Positions 32,271 to 43,755 of a stretch of 64,000 nucleotides of DNA are shown here, one piece after another (position 1 is the stretch's first letter; each line of letters starts with the position of its first letter). This DNA comes from Lineolata rhizophorae (Eukaryota; Ascomycota; Dothideomycetes; Lineolatales; Lineolataceae), in NCBI GenBank assembly GCA_010093515.1, contig MU001696.1, forward strand, positions 397,871-461,870, given 5' to 3'. The position numbers and the translations under genes are program-made. The notes beneath the pieces are model-generated. The model was not told the DNA's origin. It saw only the letters and a list, made by a program, of their open reading frames with translations, and ran no database searches.

Positions 32271-34614
32271 ATGAGTGGCGATGGCACGCTCCAAGAACTC
32301 TTCGCCCCACATGGATCTCTCGCGCCCGAAGTCCTCGGCGAGCTGCGCTCCATGATGCGACTCTACTCCGTCGACGCCGAGGAACTCTTCATGAAATGGG
32401 AAGCTTACAGCCTCAAAATGACGGGCGGTGGTGCCCGAGGCGGTGCAAATGATGGCGGGGACCTGGTCTTGGATGTCAAGACGGCGCGCGACTTTAAGAA
32501 GGATATCCAGGACGCGCTCGAGCGCGAGAATCGCTCGAAGGTGGCCCACATGAAGGGTACGCCGGCGGCGAGGAGGGCGGGCGCGACGCCTAAGGCGTCC
32601 ATGGCATCGGATGGCGTCTATGGCATGTGAGTGGGACATAGCCTTCGCCTATCCTGTTTATTCATAACTGGAAGATTGAGTCTAGATTGCTAATTCCTGA
32701 GGTTGAACAGGCTCGACGGCATCGTGCCCAACACGCCGCGTCCTGCCGCTCTCTCGGCTGTCAACGGCAATGCAACGAAGCGCAAGTCGAACTTCGAAAC
32801 ACCAGCTGCGAAGGCGACCAAGAACTATTTGGGCAGTTCGCCCGCCGACTCTAAGACACCAGACGCACATACACAGTTTGTTCCTCTTACTCAAATTAAA
32901 CAATTCCAGATTCTAACTCTAGACTCATATTCAACAGAGATGTCCCCTTCTCCTCTCGCCCCAATGCCGGCGAAATCACCCAGAGCCTCAATGACAACAT
33001 CGAGATCCCCGCGCCCCCTACTGTACCGCAGCCAAAGCCCCGCATCAAGCTCACCGCCAACATGGACCAGCCCAAATTCGCCTACAAGACAATGGCTATG
33101 AAGCTCAGCGAGGCCTCGGAAACACTCGACGACCGCATCGACGAGTTCCGCGCGCTGCTAGCCGCCGCTCACGGCCTAGGCCCCGATGCCTTCGGCAACC
33201 CCGCTGCGCAAAGCACGGCCGAAATCGTCGCCGTCGGCCGCATCTGCTCCGACTACGTCGGCGGCGACCCCCGGGGCGCCGGCAAGCTGAACGCCGCGAG
33301 CCTGCTGCTCGAGACGTCGCGGCGCAACGGCAACGGCTACCGCGTCCCGCTCAAGGTGGACAAGCTGCCCGGCTACGACTTCTTCCCCGGCAAGATCGTC
33401 GCGCTGCGCGGCACCAACGCGTCGGGCGAGTTCTTCGCCGCTAGCGAGGAGCTGAGCCTTCCGCTCATGGACCGCTCCGTCGTGTCGCAGGCTGACTTGG
33501 AGGGCCACGTGGCGCGGCTGGGCACCGTGCCCGCCGGCGACGACGAAGACGAGGCGCGGCCGTATCCGCTGACCACGCTCGTCGCCTCGGGTCCCTACAC
33601 GCCCTCCAGCAGCCTTGATTATTCCGCCCTGCACGAGCTACTTTCTACCGCGGTGACCAAGCGTGCCGACCTGCTCATTCTAACCGGGCCCTTCCTCGAC
33701 ATCGAGCACCCGTGCGTCCGCTCCGGCGAGCTCCCCGAGCTCCCTCCGCACATCACAGGGGGTGACCCCGACGCCGCCAATCTCGCCGCCGTCTTCAAGC
33801 ACCTCATCTCTACGCCCATCAACCAAGCCGTCCAGAACCACCCGGGCATGCAAGTCATTTTGATCCCCTCCCCGCGCGATGCCGTCGCCCACCACGTTGC
33901 GTTCCCGCAGGACAGGCTACCGAAGCGCGAGCTCGGGCTGCACCGCGGGACGAGCTGCGTCGTCAACCCGGCCACGCTCATTGTCAATGAGGCCGTGGTG
34001 GCTGTGGGGGCGGTGGATACGCTGGATATGCTGAGGAGGGAGGAGTGTGTGAGTGGTGTGAAGAAGGCAGAGCATATTTTCGAGCGGGCGGCTAGGAATA
34101 TCATCCAGCAGAGGAGCTTTTGCCCTGTGTGGCCGCCGACGGGGAGGGGCGCCCTTGTGCCGGGCTTGGAAAAGGTGGATGTTAGGGGGAGAGTGGATGA
34201 GAGCGGAAATACGATTGAAGGGAAGGAGGGTGAGGAGGGTGAGACTGAAGCGAACTACGAGCTGGATTTGCCGGTTGGCACGATGCTAGATACTACCTAC
34301 TTGAACTTGGCGAGCTGGACAAATACGCTACCGGACCTGCTAGTGTTGCCCTCTGTAGTGACGCCGTTTGTTAGGGTAAGTTATGCTGGATATCATTTCT
34401 CAGAGATTGTTAGGCTGATTGGTGGCTTCGCATACAGGTTGTCGATGGCGTTGTGGTGGTAAATCCGGGCACACTGTCCAAGCGTAAAGGCGCTGGCACC
34501 TTTGCCCATCTTACTATGCTCCCACGAGAGATCTCAGACGAAGAGCGGGAGAGCGGCAAGATGTGTGGCGCGAACTTGCCGAGTAGGGCAAGGGTGGATA
34601 TTGTGAGGATATGA
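32271..34614 (+). CDS. POL12: DNA polymerase alpha subunit B
   Basis: Four exons (32271-32626, 32711-32875, 32938-34375, 34438-34614) join in frame to 711 residues. The N-terminal helical domain (LQELFAPHGSLAPEVLGELRSM) is followed by a linker with TPR/TPxxK sites, then DVPFSSRPNAGEI, an OB-fold (IVAVGRICSD; FPGKIVALRGTNASGEFF) and the inactivated phosphoesterase domain from about residue 385 (TTLVASGPYTP, LLILTGPFLDIEHP, VILIPSPRDAVAHH, NPATLIVNE). Exon 4 gives VVDGVVVVNPGTLSKRKGAGTF, the standard C-terminal strand. The subunit tethers Pol alpha-primase and is needed to start replication. Every splice restores a conserved block. Confidence 0.95.
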
Positions 34615-35164
34615 GGGTCAAGTTATATCGTATGCCTGATTCTGGAGATGGTCGATTGGCGTGCGTAAAAGTCGGTACCAGTGTTGGACAGACCCGTAGG
34701 TGCTACGTAGGTGTTGGTTTGAAGGGTATTCGCGATATGGGTGGGATTGTCGGTCTTCGATAATATCGACACGGTATTGCTGTTAGTCTGTCGTTGGGAC
34801 TGGCGTCTATATCATCGTGGCGTTTTGTGGTTGGTCACTCATGGCTACGCGCTTTGCAGCCTTTATGAGCTAAACGGGTTTCCGATTTGCGCACTTGTGT
34901 CTCTGGCTGATGGGCGTGAAAACTGGAATTCTGATCCGCATTGCAGGCTTGCGAAAGGCGTTCCAGAGGTTGAAGAAACTGATTCTTATTCCGAACTACC
35001 CATTCCTACCTCCGGGCGCTGTTTTCCCGAAGACTAAAACACCGAAAAAGTTGCTAGTAGCAGAATTGAAGTCCGACCCTATCGTTCCATCACCCATCCC
35101 GGGCTCAAACTCCAACCGTATCCTCAACCTCCATCGCTACCACCCTCCTGCCGACATTTTGAAT
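34615..35164. other. convergent 3' flanks of POL12 and RPS29
   Basis: 550 bp between convergent genes. Open frames here match nothing, and only 3' untranslated sequence is expected. Confidence 0.5.
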
Positions 35165-35526
35165 TTACCGATACTGTGACAAGGGGTATTAGACCTTTCG
35201 GGCTGAAGGGCGTGTTCTGACCGGGCTACAAGGCTTCTCACCTTCATGAACCCAATGTCCTGGCTCTTCTCGCGGAAGCACTGACGGCAGATGTTAAGGC
35301 CGTACTTGCGAATCAGACCAGCGCGGTGTGTGCAGACGCGGCTATTTTGATCGAATAGATAGTTAGCAACCACCATTTCTTCGTTTCTGTCATTGATTCT
35401 CTTTCTGCATCTATATCCACCGTCCATTCGGTTTCTTCGAATTCTCCAGATAGAATAAACGCACCATGAACGTGAGCCTTTGCCGTACGTCCGAGGACGC
35501 GAGTACCAGACCGACTCGTGAGACAT
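35165..35526 (-). CDS. RPS29: 40S ribosomal protein uS14 (RPS29)
   Basis: Three exons (35465-35526, 35242-35341, 35165-35173) join in frame to exactly 56 residues, the length of the yeast protein. Exon 1 encodes [20 protein letters not shown] plus two bases of Cys. Exon 2 encodes [20 protein letters not shown] and on to DIGFMK. The four zinc-binding cysteines form CxxC pairs. Exon 3 is only nine bases, TATCGGTAA, giving the final Tyr-Arg-stop after a CAG acceptor; yeast ends in the similar Lys-Phe-Arg. Without exon 3 translation would run 31 codons into the intron. The protein sits in the small-subunit head near the mRNA path. A non-coding first exon upstream is likely (CAG acceptor at about 35546). 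Confidence 0.95.
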
Positions 35527-36780
35527 GTTTGTGATGTTCTTGTAACCTGTATACACAGAAGTTCGGCCAGTCAGCACGCCGCCTTGTATCTCTTTTGACT
35601 GCCAAGGCTTCGCTTATTTTGGGCAAAAGGCGGTTGGAATTTATACGAATGGAGAATGGATGCAACGTACAGAGAGTCGGCGGGTGTAGGCGCGATGTCG
35701 CTGGATGCTGCGAGTTTGGGGTTGCTCGATCGTGGGGCGGTACGCGGGCGTGTTGTGTGCGTTGCCGAGCGAAAATGCGGCGGGCGTGTGGGTGGTTCGG
35801 AAAGTGGTCGGGCCGGGGATGGAAGCGAGAAGCTTGGCATGGCCCCTACCGAGACCCTCCGCTGCTCTCTCTTTTCTCTCTTCTCACTTATGCCTCCCAC
35901 CTCTAGTCTTTTCTTGGTATCCTTACATTTAACAGCTTCTTTTTGTGACGGATCAACTAATAAGCTACCGATTCTAGTTGGAATTCACCCTAGGATCAAT
36001 TGAAACCTGTAAATACCCGCTTAACGCGTGCGCAAAACTATTCAATTTTCAGACCCTAGTTGAGGAACAAGAAAAGAAATGGACATATTTCCACGCACCA
36101 TGTGCGGTTGAGGCTGAGCTGCAGCGAGTAAACTTTGCTATAAAATTGTTAAGCTGAAGTTGCGACGGCTATCGCGATGCGAAGAACCCTCATGATACTG
36201 TGCTACTAGTAAGATGTCGCGCTTGGTAACGTGCGCAGGAACGGATATGTGGCTTGTCTAACTATTAGCTAGGTCAGTTGTGTTAAAATAGGTAAGACTG
36301 TCATGGTTCGCAGAGCCACCTTCCAGAACAATTGGAGTTATGTAGTTGACTCCTAATGCTTTTACGAAGGCATGGTGGAGACGTCCGCCTACCTAACGAC
36401 TTGCTTTCGGATCTAACCCTTGTCTGTCCCTCCTTCTCCAGGGACACTCGGAAGGGAGCATATAGGGGAGTATCGCAAAGAAGTTTGATATATCCACAAT
36501 TGATGTGGGTAGAAATCCGACTAGTCTTTTTGGGCAAGCGTACGATGGAGTACTATTTTCGGCAGACCGTGCTCGAAGGATTTGCTTGACTCAAGCCGGC
36601 CTTCATTGCCTCACTGCTGCCTGCACAGGCGAACCCCCTCCCAAAAATGTATAAATATCGGACACTACTCTCGATATTTTCTATTCTTCAGAACACCAGA
36701 AGACTTCAATTCGACACAGATATCCAGACTTTCTAAACTATCTTCCGAATCACTTGTCCGACCCGCCTGTTGTTGTCGCA
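35527..36780. other. divergent intergenic region, RPS29 and SIMPL genes
   Basis: Contains the RPS29 promoter and probable 5' untranslated intron (to about 35900) and the promoter of the SIMPL gene at the right end. Open frames in 35570-36600 overlap in several frames and resemble no protein. Confidence 0.55.
36650..36657 (+). promoter_or_regulatory. TATA-like box of the SIMPL-domain gene
   Basis: TATAAATA lies 130 bp upstream of the ATG and is followed by a pyrimidine-rich stretch ending in TATTCTTCAGAACACC, a typical fungal core promoter layout. No transcript data are available. Confidence 0.5.
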
Positions 36781-37485
36781 ATGGCCACCGAAGTCCCACC
36801 CCTTGTCATCGAGCTCACCGGGGTCGCCAATAACGACCGCCTGGCCGAGCGCGCCATCCTGTCCGTCAGCATCTACAGCGCGGGCCCTTCGCAAGATGCC
36901 GTCTCCGACGATGTGACCGAGACCAACAACCGCGTGCACACCCTTTTCAAGGAATTGAACCCGCGCGCCGCCGACGGCCTGGCCACGCCCGACGCCCCCA
37001 TCACCCAGTTCTCGCTCGGCGCCATCACGACGTCGTCGTTCCAGCCGAGCCGGCTGGGACCCGATCTGCCGCAGCCGCCGCGCCAGTTCACGGCCACGAC
37101 CGTGTTGGACGCCACATTCCGCGACTTCAACCGCCTCGGCGATTTGGCGGCGCAGCTCGCCCGCATGCGCTTCGTCACCGTCGACAACATCAAGTGGCAC
37201 CTCACGCCGGCGACGCAGAAGGCGCTGCATGAGGAGGGCCGCAAGCAGGCCCTGACCGACGCCATCAAGAAGGCGAACGACTACGCCGAGATCCTAGGCC
37301 GGACGATCGTTGTCGTCGAGGTCCACGAGAGCGACATTAGGTACCCAGTTCCGGCGAATAGGAAGCAGATGCAAGTGGCGAGGCCGACGGGCTCAGATTT
37401 TAGCGGCGGAGAGACGTTGACTGTAGAGGCGGAGGTGGTGCAAGTGACTACGACAGTGAAAGTGAAGTTCATGAGTATTGCTTGA
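36781..37485 (+). CDS. SIMPL (DUF541) domain protein
   Basis: An intronless frame encodes 234 residues, with ATG at 36781. The sequence fits the SIMPL/DUF541 pattern: an N-terminal beta strand with ELTGVANNDRLAERAILSVS, a middle FTATTVLDATFRDFNRLGDL, an AxxAxxKAxxYAxxLG helix (ALTDAIKKANDYAEILGRTI) and a terminal ETLTVEAEVVQVTTTVKVKF strand. The family is mostly bacterial and periplasmic; members form oligomers and no enzymatic role is established. There is no signal peptide here, so the fungal protein is probably cytosolic. The lack of introns, unlike most neighbours, and the mainly bacterial family suggest an old lateral origin, which is inference. Codon use is GC-rich like its neighbours, so any transfer is not recent. 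Confidence 0.85.
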   Translation: MATEVPPLVIELTGVANNDRLAERAILSVSIYSAGPSQDAVSDDVTETNNRVHTLFKELNPRAADGLATPDAPITQFSLGAITTSSFQPSRLGPDLPQPPRQFTATTVLDATFRDFNRLGDLAAQLARMRFVTVDNIKWHLTPATQKALHEEGRKQALTDAIKKANDYAEILGRTIVVVEVHESDIRYPVPANRKQMQVARPTGSDFSGGETLTVEAEVVQVTTTVKVKFMSIA

Positions 37486-38182
37486 AGTTAAAGCAGTTCC
37501 CAAAACCTCTTCAAGCAGGTTCAAACGAGACTTCTAGAAATGCATTGCGGACAATCGTTCATAAAAATTTATGGAAAGCTGCCTGAGTCTATATAAATCC
37601 GAAAACTTATCTCTAAAGCGTTATCGCACTACGTTTTATCAATTGGAAAGATCTTCCAGTTCACGGGTGGAAATGACCGAAGCAGCTTTTAGCTACAAAG
37701 GAACTCCATCTTAATAGAAAACCAACATAGACTGTTTAGAGTCATACGAAAGAGAAAGGAAGTCGAAGCGGTAAAAGAACAGTGATAAAACGATAGGGTA
37801 TCTACTGAGAACTGCAAATAGAATGAAAGGTCAAGTGATCGCATATCGTAACAGATAAATCGCTCCAATCCTCATATGAATAATATTCATATCAAACGCA
37901 CAAAACCAAGGTATTCGGATGATCTGACCACTGCCAACGGGAGTGGATCCATTGCCGCTAACGTCATGTAATGCTTTTTGGTCCCACCGTAACCCGGATG
38001 TTTTCAGAGACCGAAACAGCGGCAAACCAGCCCATTCGGGTTTACCCAGATACCTTTCCAACACCCACTAGAAGTGGTGAGACTTTAAGTTCCACCACAT
38101 GCACCTTTCCCAAACTCCCAAACCGCCCCGCCAAACCCTCAAACACGCAAACACCCTTGCATCCTCACCACCAGCCCACCAT
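37486..38182. other. 3' flanks of the SIMPL and Zn2Cys6 genes
   Basis: About 700 bp of AT-richer sequence between convergent genes. No gene or repeat was recognised. Confidence 0.55.
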
Positions 38183-41100
38183 TCACGCCCCATAATTCCC
38201 CTCCCTGTTATCAGCCTCCCTCAGCATCACGTCCAAGAAATCTCCGCCTCCCAACTCCGGCCCAAAGACCGTATTATTCACGTCCGCCCCCGAGTAGCCG
38301 TACAGCGGATTCAGCGGTAGCGCCAACCAATCCGAGCTAAAGCCGCTAAACATATTGTTCCCGTTTGTGGAGCCGCCGCCAGCACCACCGTGTGCGGAGC
38401 CCGGGCCGCCAGCACCGCTGCTGCCGCAGTCGCCGCCCGACGAGTTCACGTTCTGCCCGCCGCCGCCACCAGCAAGCGCCGGTTCGTAGAAGGTCGAGCC
38501 GCCGGGCGACAAGTCGAGCCCCGGCGGCGGCATGATATTGTGTAAGCTGGGATCGAACGTGTCGGCCGTGATTCCGTGGAGGATGGGGTGGGTCGTGGTG
38601 GTGGAGGCGTGCGGCGGCGTCTGGTGCGTGGGCAGCGACGGCGAGTTGGCCAGCCACGGCGACGACGGCTTACTCATGCCTTGGTGGAGCATGCCGTGGC
38701 TGCGCGGTATCGACGTCGCGGACGTGGGCGGCGGCATCATGGGGGAGTGCAGGTCGGCACTACCCGGGGCGCCGTAGACATGGGTGCCGGGGTTAGCTAT
38801 GACGGTGGCCGAGCTGGTAGGGCTGCGGCTGCTGTTGCGACTTAGGAGACCGGCGTTCGCACCGCCGTGACCTGCGTTGCTGTTGGTGTGCATGCGGACG
38901 AAGGTAGAACGAACACGGTTAGTCAGCTTCTGGAAGTTTTCGGCGTGCAGGTTTGCAACGTGAACGTCATCGACGGCAGAGTTGCGAAGGGCGTCTATGG
39001 CTTTGTCGAGGAGGTCGAGGCTGATAATAACGTCGGCTTCGGAGGCGCCGACGACGAATGTCTGTTGCGAGAATAGTTAGTTGGGCTACAATGGGTGTAT
39101 GATGGACAGGTCTGGTCGTTATACCTTTAACAGGATAAGGATCGCTGAGACGATTCGGAAGTATGTTCGCACGGGAACATGCCGCAGGTGACGTCCTGGA
39201 GCTAGGCGGTTCACGACCACGCTAAGTACCTGTCGACTAGCGTCTATAACCTCGAAAATATATGGTCGACAGTCACCGGACATCTTCGCAAGCGTGTTGA
39301 AAGGAATTGGGGCTCCATCGGATGTCGTCATATTGTTTGCCATAGACACGTCTGCACCGGAGTGAGTGCACCGCTCCATTACAGCCTGTAGCGCGACAGA
39401 GTTGATGTACATTCGCCCGTACTCGAACTCGATTGTGAGAAGGTAGCGCATGTGAGGCAGAACTACAGGACCTTGTTAGTTTTGCAATTTACTATGCTAA
39501 CACGGACAGACTTACTTGAAGAGTAGCTATCAAACTCTTTCCGCCATTGCTTTAGCTTTGGTTGGAAGTCTTCCAACAGTTTCATGTGGCGGCCGGACTT
39601 AATCATATCACGCGTCTCCTTCTTACTAGGAAACAACAGCTGATTGCCGAGCTCATTCAGCAGGGCAATCTGCGTCCACATACGAATAGTGGTGTCAAGA
39701 GGATCGGTATTATGCCCGTCGAAGCTTACAAAGGCATCCAATCCCTGGCGACCAGCTCCGAGCAACCCCCGGAATCTCTCATTGTAGACCTGCCCGGGGG
39801 ACTGGGGGACGTTCCCGGCGTAGATGTTCGGCACCATGGAGGTAAACCCGCAGCGACCGCAGGTCTGACTGATGTAAATGAGCAGTAACTCTTTGATCCG
39901 GCGCTTTCGTTTGAGGAACGACACCACGTCATCCTGCGACATTTCCTGAGGTTCACGCAAAAGGTCATTATCCTGAGCCTCCGTGAGGACTCCGATTTCA
40001 ATCGCAACAGTCATGGCGAGACCAAGAAGATTCCAACAGATCTGATCACTCTTCCAACACGGCTCCAAGAATGAATCAACCTTTGCACCACGTGACCAGG
40101 AGTTTCCATCCTCTAGAGCGGAGTCGTTTTGCATCATCAAGTCATTCATATCAGGGAGTAGGAAGTCGTCGTCATCATCGTCTGGCGGGAAGTGAAGGGC
40201 TTTGGGATGCCACTCCGTGAGAAGCATCAAACTCTCAACAGTTCCAAGGGTCCGCAGTCCTCTGCGCGTGAGCGGGTTTATGTCGCTTCCGGGCTTTCCA
40301 ATGGCACCATTGAGATTTTCAACCTTCTCTTGGCCCCAGATAAGCCGGTCGATCATCTTTCTAAGATACGACCACAACCGTCCGTGTATCTGTCCTGCAC
40401 GGGAATTGGCTCCTGATCCAGACAAGCTCATATAGCGTGACGATATTGTCAAAAGCGTCATTAGTAGCATGGGCTCGTCCCTTAGGAGCTTCTCGTGGCA
40501 GGCATAACTACGAAAATCGGGCACTATGGGCGTCAGGGGAGCCATATGTTGGTAGAAGTAGTCCACGTAGTCAATCGCCTCTTTGGCGCTGAACCAGCCA
40601 TTGCGCACGAACCGAAAGCGCGACCACGCCTTGATAGCGTTATTGTACGTCACGTCATCGGGGCCGAGGGACCCTCCAGCCGCTGACTGCGCAATGGCCG
40701 GGTCAACAGGCGTTTCCGCCATCTGGCGAGGGCCCCCGCCGGCACCAAACATGCGCGCACCGTTCGCGTGCGGGCTCTGCAGGCTGGCCGAGCTGCCGGT
40801 GCCCCGCCGCTGGGCGATGTCGCCGTTGCGGCCCGCGGCCTCCATGAGCAGGTGCAGGGCATCGTGCCCGCTGTATATCTCCGAGGCCTGCAGCAGCGCG
40901 GCCGCCTTGTCGCTGGCCTTGACGTCCTCCTCCTCGTTGGGCGGCTGCTGCGCCGAGCCTGGCCCGCCGGGCCGTCGCAGCGGGCGCGACTGGCCCACAG
41001 ACCCGCCCGGTGTGAGCGGCCGCGGCGACACGGGGCCGCCGTACGCGACGGCCAGGGCCGCGGGCGCGGCGACGGCGGTCGGCGAGCGCGTGCCCTCGTC

Positions 41101-41508
41101 GGTGCGCACACGCTTGCGGGCGTTGCGGATCTCGTACTCGGAGGGCTGGTCGCGGTCGGCGGTGCCGACCGAGTCGTCGTCGGCGCCGTCGTGGTGCTTG
41201 CTCTTGCGCCGCGTCTTGGAGAAGAAGCACTCCTTGGACTCGCGCCGGCAGCGCAGGCACGGCGGGTCGTGCGGGTTGTCGACGGGGCCCAGGTCGCAGC
41301 GCACCTTGCGCCGCCGGCAAGGGATGCACGCCTGGTAGACGCGCGTGTGGCCTTGCTGCTGTTGCTGCTGCTGCTGTTGCGCCGCCGCCGCGGAGGCTTT
41401 CTTCGCCGACGACGGCGGCGATTGCTGCGCTCGCAAGCCACCGTCGTTGTCGGCGGGATAGAGCGTCGTCGCCGCCGCCGACGACGGCGGTGCTGGCGCG
41501 GTGGCCAT
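38183..41508 (-). CDS. Zn(II)2Cys6 transcription factor
   Basis: Three exons (39516-41508, 39125-39462, 38183-39061) join in frame to 1069 residues. The first in-frame ATG is 41508; the open frame continues upstream only without an ATG. A poly-Gln run precedes the zinc cluster at residues 60-96 with spacing Cx2Cx6Cx12Cx2Cx6C (ACIPCRRRKVRCDLG, then DPPCLRCRRESKECFF). A middle homology region follows (AIDYVDYFYQHMAPLTPIVP, then LLTISSRYMSL), and the C-terminal ~290 residues are Ser/Gly/Pro-rich with an acidic end. The DLGPVDNPHDPP loop resembles factors of the Aro80/ARCA type, from memory and weakly. The target genes are not next to it in any obvious cluster. Confidence 0.9.
41353..41379 (-). 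repeat. poly-Gln coding trinucleotide repeat
   Basis: Nine CAG/CAA codons in a row lie just before the zinc cluster of the Zn2Cys6 factor. This is a likely site of length polymorphism. Confidence 0.85.
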
Positions 41509-43755
41509 CTCGGCTTGCCGCGGCCTAGGAGAGGACGTTGGGGCGGTGGCGGGTGGGTGCGGAGTTCTGCGCTCAGCGGCGGCGTGGGCCAAGAGCTGCT
41601 GCTGCTGGTTCGAAGAGCTGGCGATAGGAGACAGGAGCGGCGAACGCGCAGGTCCCACCTGAACTCTTCTTCCTTGATGCGCCTGCAGTGCTCGGTGCTG
41701 GGCTGGGGTGCTTGCTGCTTGCTGGCCGGCGCGGGGACTGAGAGCGCGGATAGGGTTGCGGGAGGGTGGCACGGCGGGAGGTGCAGAGGAGTCACGGGCG
41801 GCGGACGTATAGCCAGCCGCCAGCCTTCCTGCGCAGCCTTGCGCCTGCTTCCCGTTAGGCACCCACCCGCGCGGTCTAGGTACTCACCGCCAACCGACGA
41901 TAAAACGATGACAATCGATGACAATGATCAGACGGAGCCTGGGGCACGTCGGCTGGGCGCGCGTCCGGTGAGATAATGGAACGCAGCGGACGGCACTGAG
42001 GCTGCGTGCGCCGCAAATTTGTTTGCACCGCACATCTGGGCGAGTGGTGAGCTGGTTGCCTTCTTTTGCGCTGCGCAAGATGCCCGAAAGGGCAGTTCAC
42101 TTTCGCCCAGGTGTACAGTTGCTTTGCATCGGCACCCGCCACAGTTCATGCATTGCGTTTACTAGTTATGTAACTAAAGGTCTCAATTCATTCAAAGCCT
42201 ACGAGGATGCTACCTGAATAGGCGCTCAGAACCGCATCAACAATGGTCTCTTCTGTCTTCAACATACCTTCACGATAACAAAGTGCAGACGCTCAACGCT
42301 CATCAAGCTATCTCGCCGAATTCAGCATCCAAGCAGGGTGACCCTTTCCGCCACGTCTTTACAACCCTTACACTTTGACACAGAACTCCCCAGCTAGGAG
42401 GAGACCTGACTATGTGTGAGAGCGAGAGGGGACTTTTCCGCTCCACTTTCTTCGAATTTTGCTTTTATGGAGACTCACTTCTGTTTCGCAGTATCCAAGC
42501 GGAATCGGCCGATGTGGTCGTTCACATAGGGACTTCGGCAGAGTCCAGAAGTGCTTCGCCCGTCTGCAAAAGTCAAATATGCGACCCCTCGTCGCTTGTC
42601 CGTTTTGAGTTTTTCATACGGGACGACAAATCCTTAGATGGGTTGCAACTAGTGTCTGACGGAGTACAGCACAAAATTCTCCAGATGTTCTCTGGTTGGC
42701 TGCGTGACCCAGCAATGATGAGGGCCGCTTCATTCGAAGATAGCTTGTCACGGGCAAAAAAGCACTTGAGTCGAACTCCCCAACCAACCAAAATCACCAT
42801 GTCGCCATTCAATAGGCTTTCTAGACCATATGATACCCCCTGCACGTCCTCTGATTTGTTGTATGAAGCCACTAAAATTCAGAAATGGATTGGTCAGCTC
42901 AACCAGAATAGCTAGCCTACAGTACTTCTTAGGTGGAAGCCGCCTCATACAGTCTGATACTCTTGTCCATGGGATCTGCGAGGCACTCATAGTTCGTCTC
43001 GACATCTTTCCTGGTCTCTACGCTATGGTGCGTCCTGGAGACCTTGAATCCAAGACAGACGTTTTCTAGCCTAGAATTTTACTCGGATCTGCAAGAAGCA
43101 TTAGCTCGGCCTTATCCGTATTCGCTTTCCAATAGTCAGATACACCGGAACTGGCTCCTCGTCATCACTACTTCTCCGAAAATACTGATAAGAACTGATG
43201 TAGTAGGGAAGACAACCACCAGCTATCCCATGAATGCGTCTCTTGTATTTTGAGTTTGCTCTGCAAGTCTGCATCCTTGATTTCAAGTTTAGTGCGGGAT
43301 TGAAAGTCGTGGATTTGATAGGGCAGGAGCATGGTTTCGTGCAATGATGGAATTCCTGCATGGGAACTTCGGATTTCAAAGGCGGGTAGGAAAAGTATAC
43401 AGCCTTTTTTTTTCCCAACGACAACTCAAATTGACTAGGTTTTTTCTCTCAACTCAGCGAAATAATTTCCTGCTCTCAAGTCTAACTGCACTCACTGCTT
43501 GCACGTGGCTTTGGCGAATTCACTATTTCCTAGTGGATGGTTTCAAAGCCACCACCTCTCAGCAAAAATTCATTAATAAAGACCAGTTCTTCATTGTGAT
43601 ACTTTGATTGGATGATGCTTAGCGTGTATTTCATGGAAAAGCTAATTTAGGTTTTCGTAATTTCATAGGAATGTTCAGGACGGAATCTCTCTTAGACCCT
43701 CTTCCGCTCCACCGTACCTCGCAAACCAAATCGCATCACTTACACTCCCATCTCC
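41509..43755. other. intergenic region upstream of the Zn2Cys6 gene
   Basis: The first 400 bp are the 5' flank or leader of the transcription factor gene; a short upstream ATG frame at 41924 ends at a GTGAGT site, so a leader intron is possible. Between 42400 and 43450 several medium open frames occur on both strands. None shows a domain, and the minus-strand ones are broken by stops; they may be remnants. Confidence 0.5.

Noticed and set aside
40768-41976. 402-codon plus-strand open frame opposite the Zn2Cys6 factor
   Set aside because: It is Arg/Gly/Ala/Leu-rich with long Leu and Arg runs caused by the antisense CAG and GCC tracts; no domain.
42412-42915. 167-codon plus-strand open frame
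   Set aside because: No recognisable domain, weak composition and overlap with minus-strand frames; not supported as a gene.
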